Shown here piece by piece: positions 14,844 to 22,397 of a stretch of DNA of 22,567 nt. The translations under genes were made by a program, and so were the position numbers. The DNA is from JBCBZH01 sp039815415. Lineage in GTDB: Bacteria; Bacteroidota; Rhodothermia; Rhodothermales; Rubricoccaceae. Position 1 is the first letter of the stretch. The number at the start of each line of letters is the position of its first letter. The stretch is from NCBI GenBank assembly GCA_039815415.1, contig JBCBZH010000035.1:1-22567 (forward strand), read 5' to 3'. Below the pieces are notes generated by a model that saw nothing but the letters and a program-made list of their open reading frames with translations, was not told where the DNA came from and made no database searches.

Positions 14844-14847
14844 CAGA

Positions 14848-15528
14848 TCAGCGCTGAAGGCTCTCAATTGCATCCTTGGCTTGCCCGGCATAGGCACCAT
14901 CGGGCGACACCCGGCGCAGCCACTCGACGGCCTCGTCGGGCTGGTCCATCAGCCCGTTCGCCAACCCGGCGAAAAAGGCCGCCGTGTCCTGAGCATCCAT
15001 CTCGGTTGCCATCGCATAGGCCTCTGTGAAGGCCGCGGACGCCTCGCGCGCCGCCGGTTGATCGGGTGGATCGGCCTGTGCAGCCGTGAGAAGCGCCTGC
15101 GCCCCCACGGAGAGCAGGTCCGAGGCCGTGGGGTCGGGCGATTTCGACGGTGGGCGCATGAGTTCCGTCAGCGTCGCCTCGTACGTCAGCACCTCCTCTG
15201 CAACCGAGGTGCTTTCCTGCTGAACCCACAACAGGCTCGCCAGCGCGATTACGCCGACGAACGCCAGTGCGGTTGCCATGAACGGGTTGAACCGCGTGCG
15301 TCGAGCTGGCGACCGGGCAGGCATCGCCTCCGCCTCTCGGATGCGTCGGCGGACCGCAGCACGGACGCCAGAGGCACGGATGCCCTCTTCCGCCAGCGCG
15401 GCGTCCACCTCCTCTTCGGAGAGCGCCGCAAGGAGATCCGGGTCGTCCTCGATCCGCGTCACCATCGCCTCCAGCCAGGCGCGCGCAGCAGCATCTGGGG
15501 GCGAGGAATCGGGTGGAAGAGACGACAT
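14848..15528 (-). CDS. single-pass membrane protein with helical periplasmic domain, partner gene of the metacaspase
   Basis: Unrecognised 226-residue protein, bitopic by sequence. It has a cytoplasmic N-terminal part of about 80 residues containing an acidic helical segment (DPDLLAALSEEEVDAALAEE) and a basic helix (GVRAAVRRRIREAEA), and a transmembrane helix at 82-101 (FMATALAFVGVIALASLLW) preceded by Arg residues. The periplasmic C-terminal half of alternating Ala-rich helices ends ANGLMDQPDEAVEWLRRVSP, which looks TPR-like. The layout recalls anti-sigma factors and sensors that pass a periplasmic signal inward, but no zinc-binding anti-sigma motif and no sigma factor gene is present. The start at ATG 15528 is chosen because upstream sequence in frame is arginine/cysteine-rich and lies across the divergent promoter region. 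The stop is four bases before the metacaspase start. Confidence 0.75.
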   Translation of the reverse strand: MSSLPPDSSPPDAAARAWLEAMVTRIEDDPDLLAALSEEEVDAALAEEGIRASGVRAAVRRRIREAEAMPARSPARRTRFNPFMATALAFVGVIALASLLWVQQESTSVAEEVLTYEATLTELMRPPSKSPDPTASDLLSVGAQALLTAAQADPPDQPAAREASAAFTEAYAMATEMDAQDTAAFFAGLANGLMDQPDEAVEWLRRVSPDGAYAGQAKDAIESLQR

Positions 15529-15650
15529 GGCACCGGGCGGTTCACAAGAGTAGGCTAACCACTCGGCACGGTTTGCCGCACAGCATCGTTTTTCTTCGCG
15601 GCGAAAGCTCGCGACTCGTCGGCATCTTCGAGTGACTGCCCCCGTTTGCA
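15529..15650. promoter_or_regulatory. 122-bp divergent control region between the two metacaspase transcription units
   Basis: The only DNA available for promoters of both the membrane-protein/metacaspase operon (-) and the secreted metacaspase gene (+). It includes a CGTTTTTCTTCGCGGCGAAA stretch, in which TTCGC/GCGAA form a small palindrome, and a TTTG about 70 bases before ATG 15651. I find no full Bacteroidota-type promoter or clear operator. Shared control of the two units is inferred from geometry alone. Confidence 0.4.
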
Positions 15651-17915
15651 ATGCACCTGTCTGCCCTTCCCCTCCTTCTCGCCTTCGTGCTGGCGGCGCC
15701 AGCATGGGCCCCGAACACGTCAGCCGAGCCTCCGGGCACGCGGCGCGCGCTGCTCGTGGGCATCAACACGTACGAACCAGCGGATGGTTCGCGAAGCCTG
15801 AGTTCGCGTACGTGGTTTGACCTCGAGGGCACCATCAATGATGTCTCGCTGATGCAGGAGGTGCTGATCGAGCGCGGCTTCGCGCCCAGGAACGTCCGCA
15901 CCCTCGCCAACCGCGATGCTACCCGCAAAGGCATCCTCGATGCCATCGAGGCCCTCATCGCACGCGCCGAGCCCGGCGACCATCTGGTGTTCTACTACGC
16001 TGGGCACGGCTCCCAGGTCACCAACACCGCCACCGACGAAGCCGATGGCAAGGACGAATCCATCGTTCCGTCCGATGCGGCCCTCGGCGCGCCGGACATC
16101 CGAGACAAAGAGCTTCGGCGCCTCTGGAACCGCGCTCTGGATGCCGTAGGCCCGACCGGATCTCTGGCCGTGATTCAGGACAACTGCCACAGCGGGTCGG
16201 GCTCACGCGGCCCCGTCCTCGGAGCCGCTCGCAAGCTCGAGGCAGACTCAACACAGACCGTAGACGATGGCGAGGTGCTGGACGACCCGAGCGAGCGCGG
16301 TGCGCTGCTGATCTCGGCCGCCCAGGACGACGAGCCAAGCCGCGAGATCATCCAGTACGGCATCACCAATGGCGGATTCACGTGGGCTCTTGCTCAGGCC
16401 CTCCGCTCCACCCCGGTCGGCGCCTCAGCCCGGACGGTGTTCGACCGCGCCTCGGCGCTGGTCCAGAGCACCGGTCTGACCCAGGTCCCTGTCCTCGAAG
16501 GCCCTGGAGACCAGGCACTCTTCGGTGAAGCACTGTCCGGATTCTCCGCCGAGGGCATCAGCGTGGGCGGCATCGATGGCGACGCCATTACGCTGCGCGG
16601 CGGCGTCCTGCAAGGCCTCGGCGTGGGTGCCACCCTCACCCGCTTCCTCACCACCGACGAGACCGGCCAGGCCCGCTCCGACTCGACCGTTCAGCTGACC
16701 GTCATCGAAGAGGACGGCGTGGCCCGAAGCATAGCCACCGTTACGCGCGGCGACGCCCTGACGGTTCGAGCAGGCGACCTCTTCCGCATCACCCGGTGGG
16801 TCCCCCCGCCTGCACGCCCGCTCCGGGTCTGGCTCCCGGCGCCTGTCGCCGATGTGGCGGAGGTCCTCGCCAACGCCAGCGCGTCGCCGTGTATCCCGGC
16901 GTGCGTAACCGACCCGATTCGCACCCACGCGGAAGGGGCACTCTTGCACACCGACACTGGCTGGATGGCCTACGCCGACGGCCAGCCCATCGACGCCGCC
17001 CAGGCTCCGAAGGGCGCCCTGTTCCAGTCGCTCCCCGCGCCCCGTGCCTTCCACGACACGCTCACGACGCGCCTCGCCGACCTCGGCGGCGTGGAGGTGG
17101 TCACGGATCCCCGCGAGGCCGACTACTGGCTGGCGGGCCAGCTCGTAGACGGCGCTCCACGCTACCGCTGGCTCCTCACCCAGGCCACCGCGGGCGACAC
17201 CCTCTCGGCGCTGCCGCTGGAAACGTCGAGCGTGGGGAGCGGTCACCGCTCGGCCAACGAGTTGGCGAGCCTGACGCACCGGCTGGCCCGTGTCAACGGC
17301 TGGCTGGCGCTCAACGCCCCCCCGGAGGATGCCTTTCCGGTTCGCATCCTCGGCCTTCGCCAGCCCGACGGGTCGCTTCTCGGCCCCGACCGGGTGCTCT
17401 CGAACGCCATGCCTCCAACCTCTCTGGATTGTGGACGCCGGTGCCTGCAGGTCACGATTGGCGTGGACCAGACCGAGGCCGACGACTTTGTCGACGCCTA
17501 CGGCTTCGCGCGACGCCTCGCCTACCTGTTTGTGATCCTCCCAGACGGCAGCTCATCGCTGTTGTGGGGGCGTCGAGGGGTGGAGAACGCCGTCATCCTG
17601 CCGGACGACGACGCCCTTCAGCCAGGCACAGGCCCTGAAGGAGAGGCGGCCCTGCTAGCCGAGGTTGGCCCACGATTCGGCATGCGGACGCCACCCTATG
17701 GGCGCCACACGTTTGTGCTACTCACCACGGACACGCCCATTCCTCAGGCTGAGTTGGTGTTCAACACCGAGCCGATTCTGGGCGAGCGTCGTGCCGGGGC
17801 CAATCCACTCGCAGACCTGCTTGCGACGTCTGGAACCGTTCGCGGCGGATTTGAGGAGGCGCTTCCCGCCTCCTGGTCGATCCACCGCTACACCATCGAC
17901 ATCGTGCCCGAGTGA
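15651..17915 (+). CDS. secreted metacaspase-like protease with C-terminal DUF4384-like region
   Basis: Predicted exported caspase-fold cysteine protease, 754 residues. The Sec signal peptide is MHLSALPLLLAFVLAAPAWA, with predicted cleavage after AWA. The caspase domain covers about 28-300: RRALLVGINTYE, catalytic His119 in YYAGHG, the acidic DEADGKDESIVPSD stretch typical of metacaspases, catalytic Cys179 in DNCHSG, and the closing TQVPVLEGPGDQALFG. Arg/Lys cleavage preference is inferred from the acidic stretch. Residues of about 310-754 form a long beta-rich extension. Its end (LAYLFVILPDGSSSLLWG, then RTPPYGRHTFVLLTTD) resembles the DUF4384 pattern found with bacterial caspase-like proteins. 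Cysteine pairs (CIPAC, CGRRC) suggest disulfides in the periplasm or outside. It is divergent from the metacaspase lipoprotein operon and ends at an intrinsic terminator. Confidence 0.9.
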   Translation: MHLSALPLLLAFVLAAPAWAPNTSAEPPGTRRALLVGINTYEPADGSRSLSSRTWFDLEGTINDVSLMQEVLIERGFAPRNVRTLANRDATRKGILDAIEALIARAEPGDHLVFYYAGHGSQVTNTATDEADGKDESIVPSDAALGAPDIRDKELRRLWNRALDAVGPTGSLAVIQDNCHSGSGSRGPVLGAARKLEADSTQTVDDGEVLDDPSERGALLISAAQDDEPSREIIQYGITNGGFTWALAQALRSTPVGASARTVFDRASALVQSTGLTQVPVLEGPGDQALFGEALSGFSAEGISVGGIDGDAITLRGGVLQGLGVGATLTRFLTTDETGQARSDSTVQLTVIEEDGVARSIATVTRGDALTVRAGDLFRITRWVPPPARPLRVWLPAPVADVAEVLANASASPCIPACVTDPIRTHAEGALLHTDTGWMAYADGQPIDAAQAPKGALFQSLPAPRAFHDTLTTRLADLGGVEVVTDPREADYWLAGQLVDGAPRYRWLLTQATAGDTLSALPLETSSVGSGHRSANELASLTHRLARVNGWLALNAPPEDAFPVRILGLRQPDGSLLGPDRVLSNAMPPTSLDCGRRCLQVTIGVDQTEADDFVDAYGFARRLAYLFVILPDGSSSLLWGRRGVENAVILPDDDALQPGTGPEGEAALLAEVGPRFGMRTPPYGRHTFVLLTTDTPIPQAELVFNTEPILGERRAGANPLADLLATSGTVRGGFEEALPASWSIHRYTIDIVPE

Positions 17916-17926
17916 GGCCTGAGACT

Positions 17927-17964
17927 CGCCAGCTCGAGCTGGTGGCCTCGAGCTAGCGTTTTTT
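17927..17964 (+). terminator. intrinsic terminator built from the common motif
   Basis: CGCCAGCTCGAG (17927-17938) pairs with CTCGAGCTAGCG (17947-17958) over 12 positions with one mismatch, around an 8-base loop, followed at once by six T residues. It starts 12 bases past the stop of the secreted metacaspase gene. This is the only copy of the repeat with a T tract. The centre CCAGCTCGAGCTGG is also a perfect 14-bp palindrome that could fold differently. Confidence 0.8.
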
Positions 17965-18029
17965 CCCTCCATGGCAAATCTCGTTGCGTCGCTAGCCTCT
18001 CCAGGTGATCTCCTCTCCGACCTGATCTC

Positions 18030-20339
18030 ATGACTTCCCGACTCCTCGGCGTTCTCACCCTCCTCGTTGCGCTGGCGCCGCTCGCGGCCCAGGCTCAGCC
18101 TCATCCCTCCAAGAGCGGCAGCTTCCGGTTCTTGAACGCGACGCCCGAAGACCTCGACGGCGTGGAGCCGACGTCCGCCAACCCGTTCACGGCGTTTCTC
18201 CCCGCGGGCGCCACGCCGGACTATGCCTACTGGACTGCCCGGATGAGTCTCGATGCCATCACACGAGCGAGCACCCGCGCAACGCGCGGCCTCCGGGCCG
18301 CCCCAGATGCCACCTATCGGGAACGGGAGTTTGGACGCCTGATGCCCAACGACGATGTGCCCGAGCGGATCTCGGGCTTCGGGCCTGCGTCGGACAGTCC
18401 CGGCGTGGAGGTCACGGGCACGTTCGCGCAGCTCACCCAGCCCGCGCTGACTCGGACGACGGTGCGTGCAGAAGACATGACCACTCAGTTCGTCCCGCAC
18501 TCGGTCTCGACGTATGCCTTCGCGGGGCAGTACCGAGGCGCTGAGGTCACCGGGGCCCAGATCGGCGACGGCCCCTTTGGCACCAGCACAGGCGATGTGG
18601 ATGTCTACCTCATCGACGTGACCTCGCCCAACACGTACCTCACCATCTCGGTCCAGACGCCGATTGGGAACCTGGACCCTGTGATGGCGCTGTTCGACAT
18701 GAACGACCAGTTCATCTTCAAGCACGACGACTCGAAGCTGGCCACCGGACAAACCACCGAAGACCCCATTGGAAGCGTCCTTTTGGAGAATCCGGGGCGC
18801 TACGTCCTGTTCGTCTGGGGCTACACGCCCGACGTGCGCGGGCTTCCCCTGACCAACTGGGTGGACCCAGCCTCGGGCGTCGGCATGGGCTCTACGGGTC
18901 CCTATCAACTCCAGATTGCGGCATCGCAGCCAGATACCGATTCCTATTCGGTCGATCTCGAGGCCGGAGATGTTCTTGCTGTCGCCAGCCCGAGCGCGTC
19001 TCTCTGGGACGTTTCCATCATTGACCCCAACGGCGTGGTTCGGATGGGAAGCCGCCAGGACCTCTCGTCGTACTACGCCGACGAGGGTCCCCTGGCGTCG
19101 CCCGCTGAGCTGGGTGACTTTGAGCGGGGCCGCACTGCCGCCATCGTGGCGCCTGTGACGGGCACATACACCATCGCCGCCCGCGGCCAAGGGCCATACC
19201 GGATGTACGTGCAAGCTGCGGTGGCCGGCCACGACCGCCCGGGTGCGCCCCAGACGCAGCGCATCTTCGTCGACTTCGACGGCCACACCGTCAACGCGGG
19301 CCTCGAGTACGGCCAGGGGCCGGCAGCGGCAACGCTCTCGCCCATGAGCGCCTTCATGGCCCGCTGGGACCTCTCGGCCTCGGACCAGAGTGCGGTCATC
19401 GACGGCGTGCTGGCGACGCTCCAGCGCACCCTCCAGGACGAGCTTCGGCACATCCCCGGCATGGGCAGCCTCACCGTCGAGCTGCTGAACAGCCGCGACC
19501 ACGCGGATCCCGGCGACACCATGAACCGCCTCATCATCGGAGGTACAGTGGAGCAGCTTGGCATCCAGACCATCGGCATCGCCTCCACCGTGGACATCGG
19601 CAACTACCGCTCGAACGACGTCGCCGTCATCCTGCTGGATCTGCTCAGCGAGCCGCCTGAAAACCCGAACTCGCTCAACCAGTATGGGCTGGGCGTCAGC
19701 ATGAGCAAGGCGGATCTCGTGGCGCATGGCGTCGGGATCATTGCATCGCACGAAGCCGCCCACTTTTTCGGGATGCACCACACGGACAACCGAAACGAGG
19801 TCAACAACATCATCGACGAAGGCGGGCGGCTCACCAGCTCGCTCGGGATTGGCGTAGACAACGTGTTCGGCTCGCTGGATGACCGCACGGCCCGCTACCG
19901 GGACGACCACTTCTCAGCCTATGGCACAATGCATGGAATCCAGGCCACACCGTCTGCCCTCGCTCATTCCCTCCACGACCATGGGATGCATCACACGACT
20001 GGCAATGTCCCTGGCAACGCCACGGTCCTCGGCCGCTCACGGGGAGGCACCGACGGCACGGTGAGCATCGGCGCCGTGCGAGGTGGCGCCCCCGCCGCAC
20101 AGGGCTATACGTACGACTTCGGGAGTATCTCCGTCCGGCTCACCGGGCTGGAAGGCCAGGAATCCCTGTGGATCCTGGAGCCCGGCTCCGAGCTGTGGAG
20201 ACAGGCCGAGCCCGGAGAGGTGTCTGCCTTGCTTCGCACACTCACCAATCCACGAGCCGTCACTATGGATACCCCGGCTTCTGCCTCTGAGGCCGTCGAA
20301 GCCATGAATGCACTCCGGGCCGTCGCCAATCGGGAATAA
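18030..20339 (+). CDS. secreted metzincin-type zinc metalloprotease with PPC-like domains
   Basis: Predicted exported zinc endopeptidase, 769 residues. The signal peptide is MTSRLLGVLTLLVALAPLAA, with cleavage probably after AQA. Residues of about 155-280 look like a PPC-type (pre-peptidase) beta domain (VYLIDVTSPNTYLTISV, then NPGRYVLFVWGY), and about 300-400 like a second one ending GTYTIAARGQGPYRMYV. The protease domain follows from RIFVDFDGHTVN. Zinc motif HExxHxxGxxH is complete: His574, Glu575, His578, Gly581, His584 in HEAAHFFGMHH. A Met-turn candidate, YGTMHG with Met634, lies 50 residues on, as in metzincins. PPC domains usually sit at the C terminus, so the N-terminal placement is notable. 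It has its own gap of 114 bp after the metacaspase terminator, so it is probably a separate transcript. The substrate is unknown. Confidence 0.88.
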   Translation: MTSRLLGVLTLLVALAPLAAQAQPHPSKSGSFRFLNATPEDLDGVEPTSANPFTAFLPAGATPDYAYWTARMSLDAITRASTRATRGLRAAPDATYREREFGRLMPNDDVPERISGFGPASDSPGVEVTGTFAQLTQPALTRTTVRAEDMTTQFVPHSVSTYAFAGQYRGAEVTGAQIGDGPFGTSTGDVDVYLIDVTSPNTYLTISVQTPIGNLDPVMALFDMNDQFIFKHDDSKLATGQTTEDPIGSVLLENPGRYVLFVWGYTPDVRGLPLTNWVDPASGVGMGSTGPYQLQIAASQPDTDSYSVDLEAGDVLAVASPSASLWDVSIIDPNGVVRMGSRQDLSSYYADEGPLASPAELGDFERGRTAAIVAPVTGTYTIAARGQGPYRMYVQAAVAGHDRPGAPQTQRIFVDFDGHTVNAGLEYGQGPAAATLSPMSAFMARWDLSASDQSAVIDGVLATLQRTLQDELRHIPGMGSLTVELLNSRDHADPGDTMNRLIIGGTVEQLGIQTIGIASTVDIGNYRSNDVAVILLDLLSEPPENPNSLNQYGLGVSMSKADLVAHGVGIIASHEAAHFFGMHHTDNRNEVNNIIDEGGRLTSSLGIGVDNVFGSLDDRTARYRDDHFSAYGTMHGIQATPSALAHSLHDHGMHHTTGNVPGNATVLGRSRGGTDGTVSIGAVRGGAPAAQGYTYDFGSISVRLTGLEGQESLWILEPGSELWRQAEPGEVSALLRTLTNPRAVTMDTPASASEAVEAMNALRAVANRE

Positions 20340-20349
20340 CGAGCTGGCG
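20340..20349. repeat. CGAGCTGGCG motif copy abutting the metzincin stop codon
   Basis: A reverse copy of the motif starts at the base after the TAA of the metalloprotease gene and fills most of the 13-bp gap to the convergent CDGSH gene. Confidence 0.6.
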
Positions 20350-20352
20350 ACC

Positions 20353-21003
20353 TCAGGGAGCGGTGAAGCCCGCGTCCCGGTGGCTGCCGTCGCAGAAGGG
20401 CTTGTTCTTCGAGTGGCCGCAGCGGCACAGTCCCACCTTGGGCTTCACCACCGTCTGCCCGTCCGCCCCGCAAATCTGAACAGGCTCCCCGATGAGAAGC
20501 GGTCCATCCGGGCGTGGCGTTACCACCAGCTCGGCGCCCACCGTGCCGTCCTCCAGGACGGTGCCCACTTCGTCGAGAGCGCCGGGGTCTGTGAACTGAC
20601 CTTCGTGGCTTCCGTCGCAGAGGGGCTTGTTCTTCGAGAGCCCGCACCGGCAGAGTGCAACGCGCGTATCGCGCAGGATCTCTTCGCCATCTGCGTTCTG
20701 AATCCGAATGTCACCCTGGAGGAAGAGCGCGCCATCGGGGTCGACCGTAACGCGGGCTTCTGTAGGGATCGGCTCCGGGTTGGTCCCATCGGGCTGGACC
20801 ATGTGGAGCGCACCCGTGGGGCACTGCCGGACCGTGGCGAGCAGATCCTCGGCAGATGCGTTCTCCGGAGTGATCCACGGGCGACCGTTCTGATCGAACA
20901 CGTCTGGGAGTCCGTGGACGCACGCGGCGACATGAATGCACCGCTTCTGGTCCCAGGTGACCGTCGCGTTCTCAGACTCGTATGTGCGGATTTTGCTCTC
21001 CAT
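20353..21003 (-). CDS. iron-sulfur protein: divergent 4Fe-4S domain fused to two CDGSH domains
   Basis: Small cytoplasmic iron-sulfur protein of 216 residues. The first 66 residues form a Fer4_19-like domain with Cys22, Cys28 and Cys61 (RCIHVAACVHGLPDVF, then QCPTGAL). Two CDGSH zinc-finger-type [2Fe-2S] domains follow. The first has ligands Cys118, Cys120, Cys129 and His133 (CRCGLSKNKPLCDGSH), the second Cys193, Cys195, Cys204 and His208 (CRCGHSKNKPFCDGSH). Both keep the complete three-Cys/one-His ligand set, known in mitoNEET-like proteins for labile, redox-active clusters. The exact role is not known; electron transfer or cluster delivery is inferred. Start ATG 21003; upstream lies a 29-base hairpin. 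The gene is convergent with the metalloprotease gene. Confidence 0.93.
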   Translation of the reverse strand: MESKIRTYESENATVTWDQKRCIHVAACVHGLPDVFDQNGRPWITPENASAEDLLATVRQCPTGALHMVQPDGTNPEPIPTEARVTVDPDGALFLQGDIRIQNADGEEILRDTRVALCRCGLSKNKPLCDGSHEGQFTDPGALDEVGTVLEDGTVGAELVVTPRPDGPLLIGEPVQICGADGQTVVKPKVGLCRCGHSKNKPFCDGSHRDAGFTAP

Positions 21004-21026
21004 GTCGGGCTGGCGTAGGTGGATCT

Positions 21027-21055
21027 GAGCCGGTTCAGCGTCCCCTGAACCGCTC
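21027..21055. other. strong hairpin in the leader of the CDGSH gene
   Basis: GAGC-c-GGTTCAG (21027-21038) pairs with CTGAACC-GCTC (21045-21055) around a 6-base loop, an 11-bp stem with one bulged C. It lies 24 bases before the CDGSH start and 82 bases after the stop of the sterol desaturase-like gene, in a 133-bp gap. It could be an operator, a leader structure, or the end of the upstream transcript; no T tract follows on the minus strand. Confidence 0.45.
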
Positions 21056-21136
21056 CGTGTCTTCTCAGGTGAAGGCGCTACATGCTCTCTTCACTCGAGG
21101 AGACAGTATAGACGGCGTCACGTTCCCAAACCGGGC

Positions 21137-21961
21137 TCAGTCCGGGAGGTCGTCTTTGGAGACCGTTGCCATCGGAGTTCTCAGCATTCCAGTGACCGAC
21201 TGATAGGCGTCATCATCGAACTCGGCCAGCCCCAATTCGACCTCGTGCAAGGCCTCCCGGCAGCGGAAGGACCGAAACAGACGATCCCACACAGAGAGAA
21301 AGGCGCTGTAGTTGGAATCCGTCTCCGGCTGCCAGCGGGAGTGGTGCACCTTGTGCATGCCCGGCGTCACAATGACCATGCTGACGGCTCGCTCCACGCG
21401 TGGCGGCAGCGCGATGTTCGCATGGTGAAATTGGACGACGGTGAACATCAGTGTCTCATAGAGCACCAACTGCCATGCCGTCACGCCCAGCAGGATGATG
21501 AGCGGTATCCGCAGCAATGACGAGAGGATGATCTCGCCGGTGTGAAAGCGGCTTGCCGTCGTCACGTCCATCTGGGCATCCGAGTGATGAACCCGGTGGA
21601 AGCGCCAGAGGAATGGGATGCGATGGTTCATCCGGTGCCACGCGTACGTCCAGGCGTCTAGAAGCAGAACCGCCGCCAGCACGTGTACCCAGACGGGAAG
21701 GTCGAGCTGGTGAAGGAGTCCGAGGGTACGGGCCTCTGTAAACTCGGCAGCGGCCACCCACAGCCCGGCGAACACGACGGCCACCAGCCCGCTGTTGACC
21801 GCGCCCAGCACCAGATTGCGAACGAGATGACGCCCGCGCTCTCGCCGCTCCCGGAACAGCTCGAAGAATGGGTGCGCCCCTTCCAGCAGAAGCAAGATCA
21901 CCAGCCCGACGAGCGCAGCGCTCACCTGGACGGTCTCCAGAAGGTTGAGGAGGGCGGTCAT
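21137..21961 (-). CDS. sterol desaturase / fatty acid hydroxylase family protein
   Basis: Integral membrane di-iron oxygenase family, 274 residues with about four or five hydrophobic helices. The histidine clusters that bind iron are present: HRMNH (His109, His113), HRVHH (His122, His125, His126), FHH (His179, His180) and HKVHH (His203, His206, His207). The family hydroxylates or desaturates lipids, sterols or carotenoids using O2; the substrate cannot be told here. In pigmented relatives a carotenoid or sphingolipid role would be plausible, but no such pathway genes are in view. The start at ATG 21961 begins just before the first helix. It follows a rhodanese gene by 57 bp on the same strand, so co-transcription is possible. 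Confidence 0.9.
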   Translation of the reverse strand: MTALLNLLETVQVSAALVGLVILLLLEGAHPFFELFRERRERGRHLVRNLVLGAVNSGLVAVVFAGLWVAAAEFTEARTLGLLHQLDLPVWVHVLAAVLLLDAWTYAWHRMNHRIPFLWRFHRVHHSDAQMDVTTASRFHTGEIILSSLLRIPLIILLGVTAWQLVLYETLMFTVVQFHHANIALPPRVERAVSMVIVTPGMHKVHHSRWQPETDSNYSAFLSVWDRLFRSFRCREALHEVELGLAEFDDDAYQSVTGMLRTPMATVSKDDLPD

Positions 21962-22018
21962 GGATGCGAGAAGAGGTTGGACCGGAAGGACGTGGACTAC
22001 CGCAGTCCCTCCCAGCTG

Positions 22019-22372
22019 TTACCCCGCATCGTTGGCCTTGGCTCCGGCAGCCACCAGCGCGTCGAAGCCACCGATGTTGACGGCGCCGTTGTACCCCTGC
22101 CTCTTCAGCAGGCCGGTGGCCGTCTTAGAGCGGTTGCCCGAGCGGCAGTAGAGATACACCGGCCCTTCCGTTGGCAAATCCAAGGCCTCAATGGTCTTCG
22201 CGAAGCTCGGTGCCATGACATCGGCGTTGATGGCACCGTCCAGGTGAGCCAGAGCAAACTCCTTGGGCGTCCGCACGTCGATGAGCGGAGCGTCCGGGTC
22301 GCGCTGACGGACAAACTCAGCAGGTGAGAGGGAATCAGACGAGGTGCCCATCAGGCGAGAGAGAAACGACAT
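22019..22372 (-). CDS. single-domain rhodanese-like sulfurtransferase
   Basis: Small rhodanese-fold protein that would carry sulfur as a cysteine persulfide. 117 residues from ATG 22372; ATG 22351 is a possible shorter start and the frame is open upstream to 22414. The domain shows PLIDVRTPKEFALAHLDGAIN and the active-site loop CRSGNRS with Cys76, then an end of AVNIGGFDALVAAG. No signal peptide is visible, so it is probably cytoplasmic. It follows another rhodanese-type gene by 25 bp on the same strand. Confidence 0.92.
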   Translation of the reverse strand: MSFLSRLMGTSSDSLSPAEFVRQRDPDAPLIDVRTPKEFALAHLDGAINADVMAPSFAKTIEALDLPTEGPVYLYCRSGNRSKTATGLLKRQGYNGAVNIGGFDALVAAGAKANDAG

Positions 22373-22397
22373 GAGGAAAGAGGAAGACGAATACGGA

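Noticed and set aside
10405..15311. Further copies of the CCAGCTCG/CGAGCTGG motif inside genes (for example near 10408, 12487, 13037, 14598, 14678, 15303)
   Set aside because: These fall in coding sequence where common codon runs such as Glu-Leu-Ala or Ala-Ser-Ser give the same bases, so they were not counted with the intergenic family.
14848..15705. Longer version of the membrane protein starting at 15705
   Set aside because: The extra 59 residues are Arg/Cys-rich, and they would overlap the signal-peptide region of the divergent metacaspase and leave it no promoter.
17718..19910. 730-codon minus-strand frame opposite the metalloprotease and metacaspase ends
   Set aside because: It lies across two well-supported plus-strand genes and the intrinsic terminator, and its composition is that of a mirror frame with no motif.
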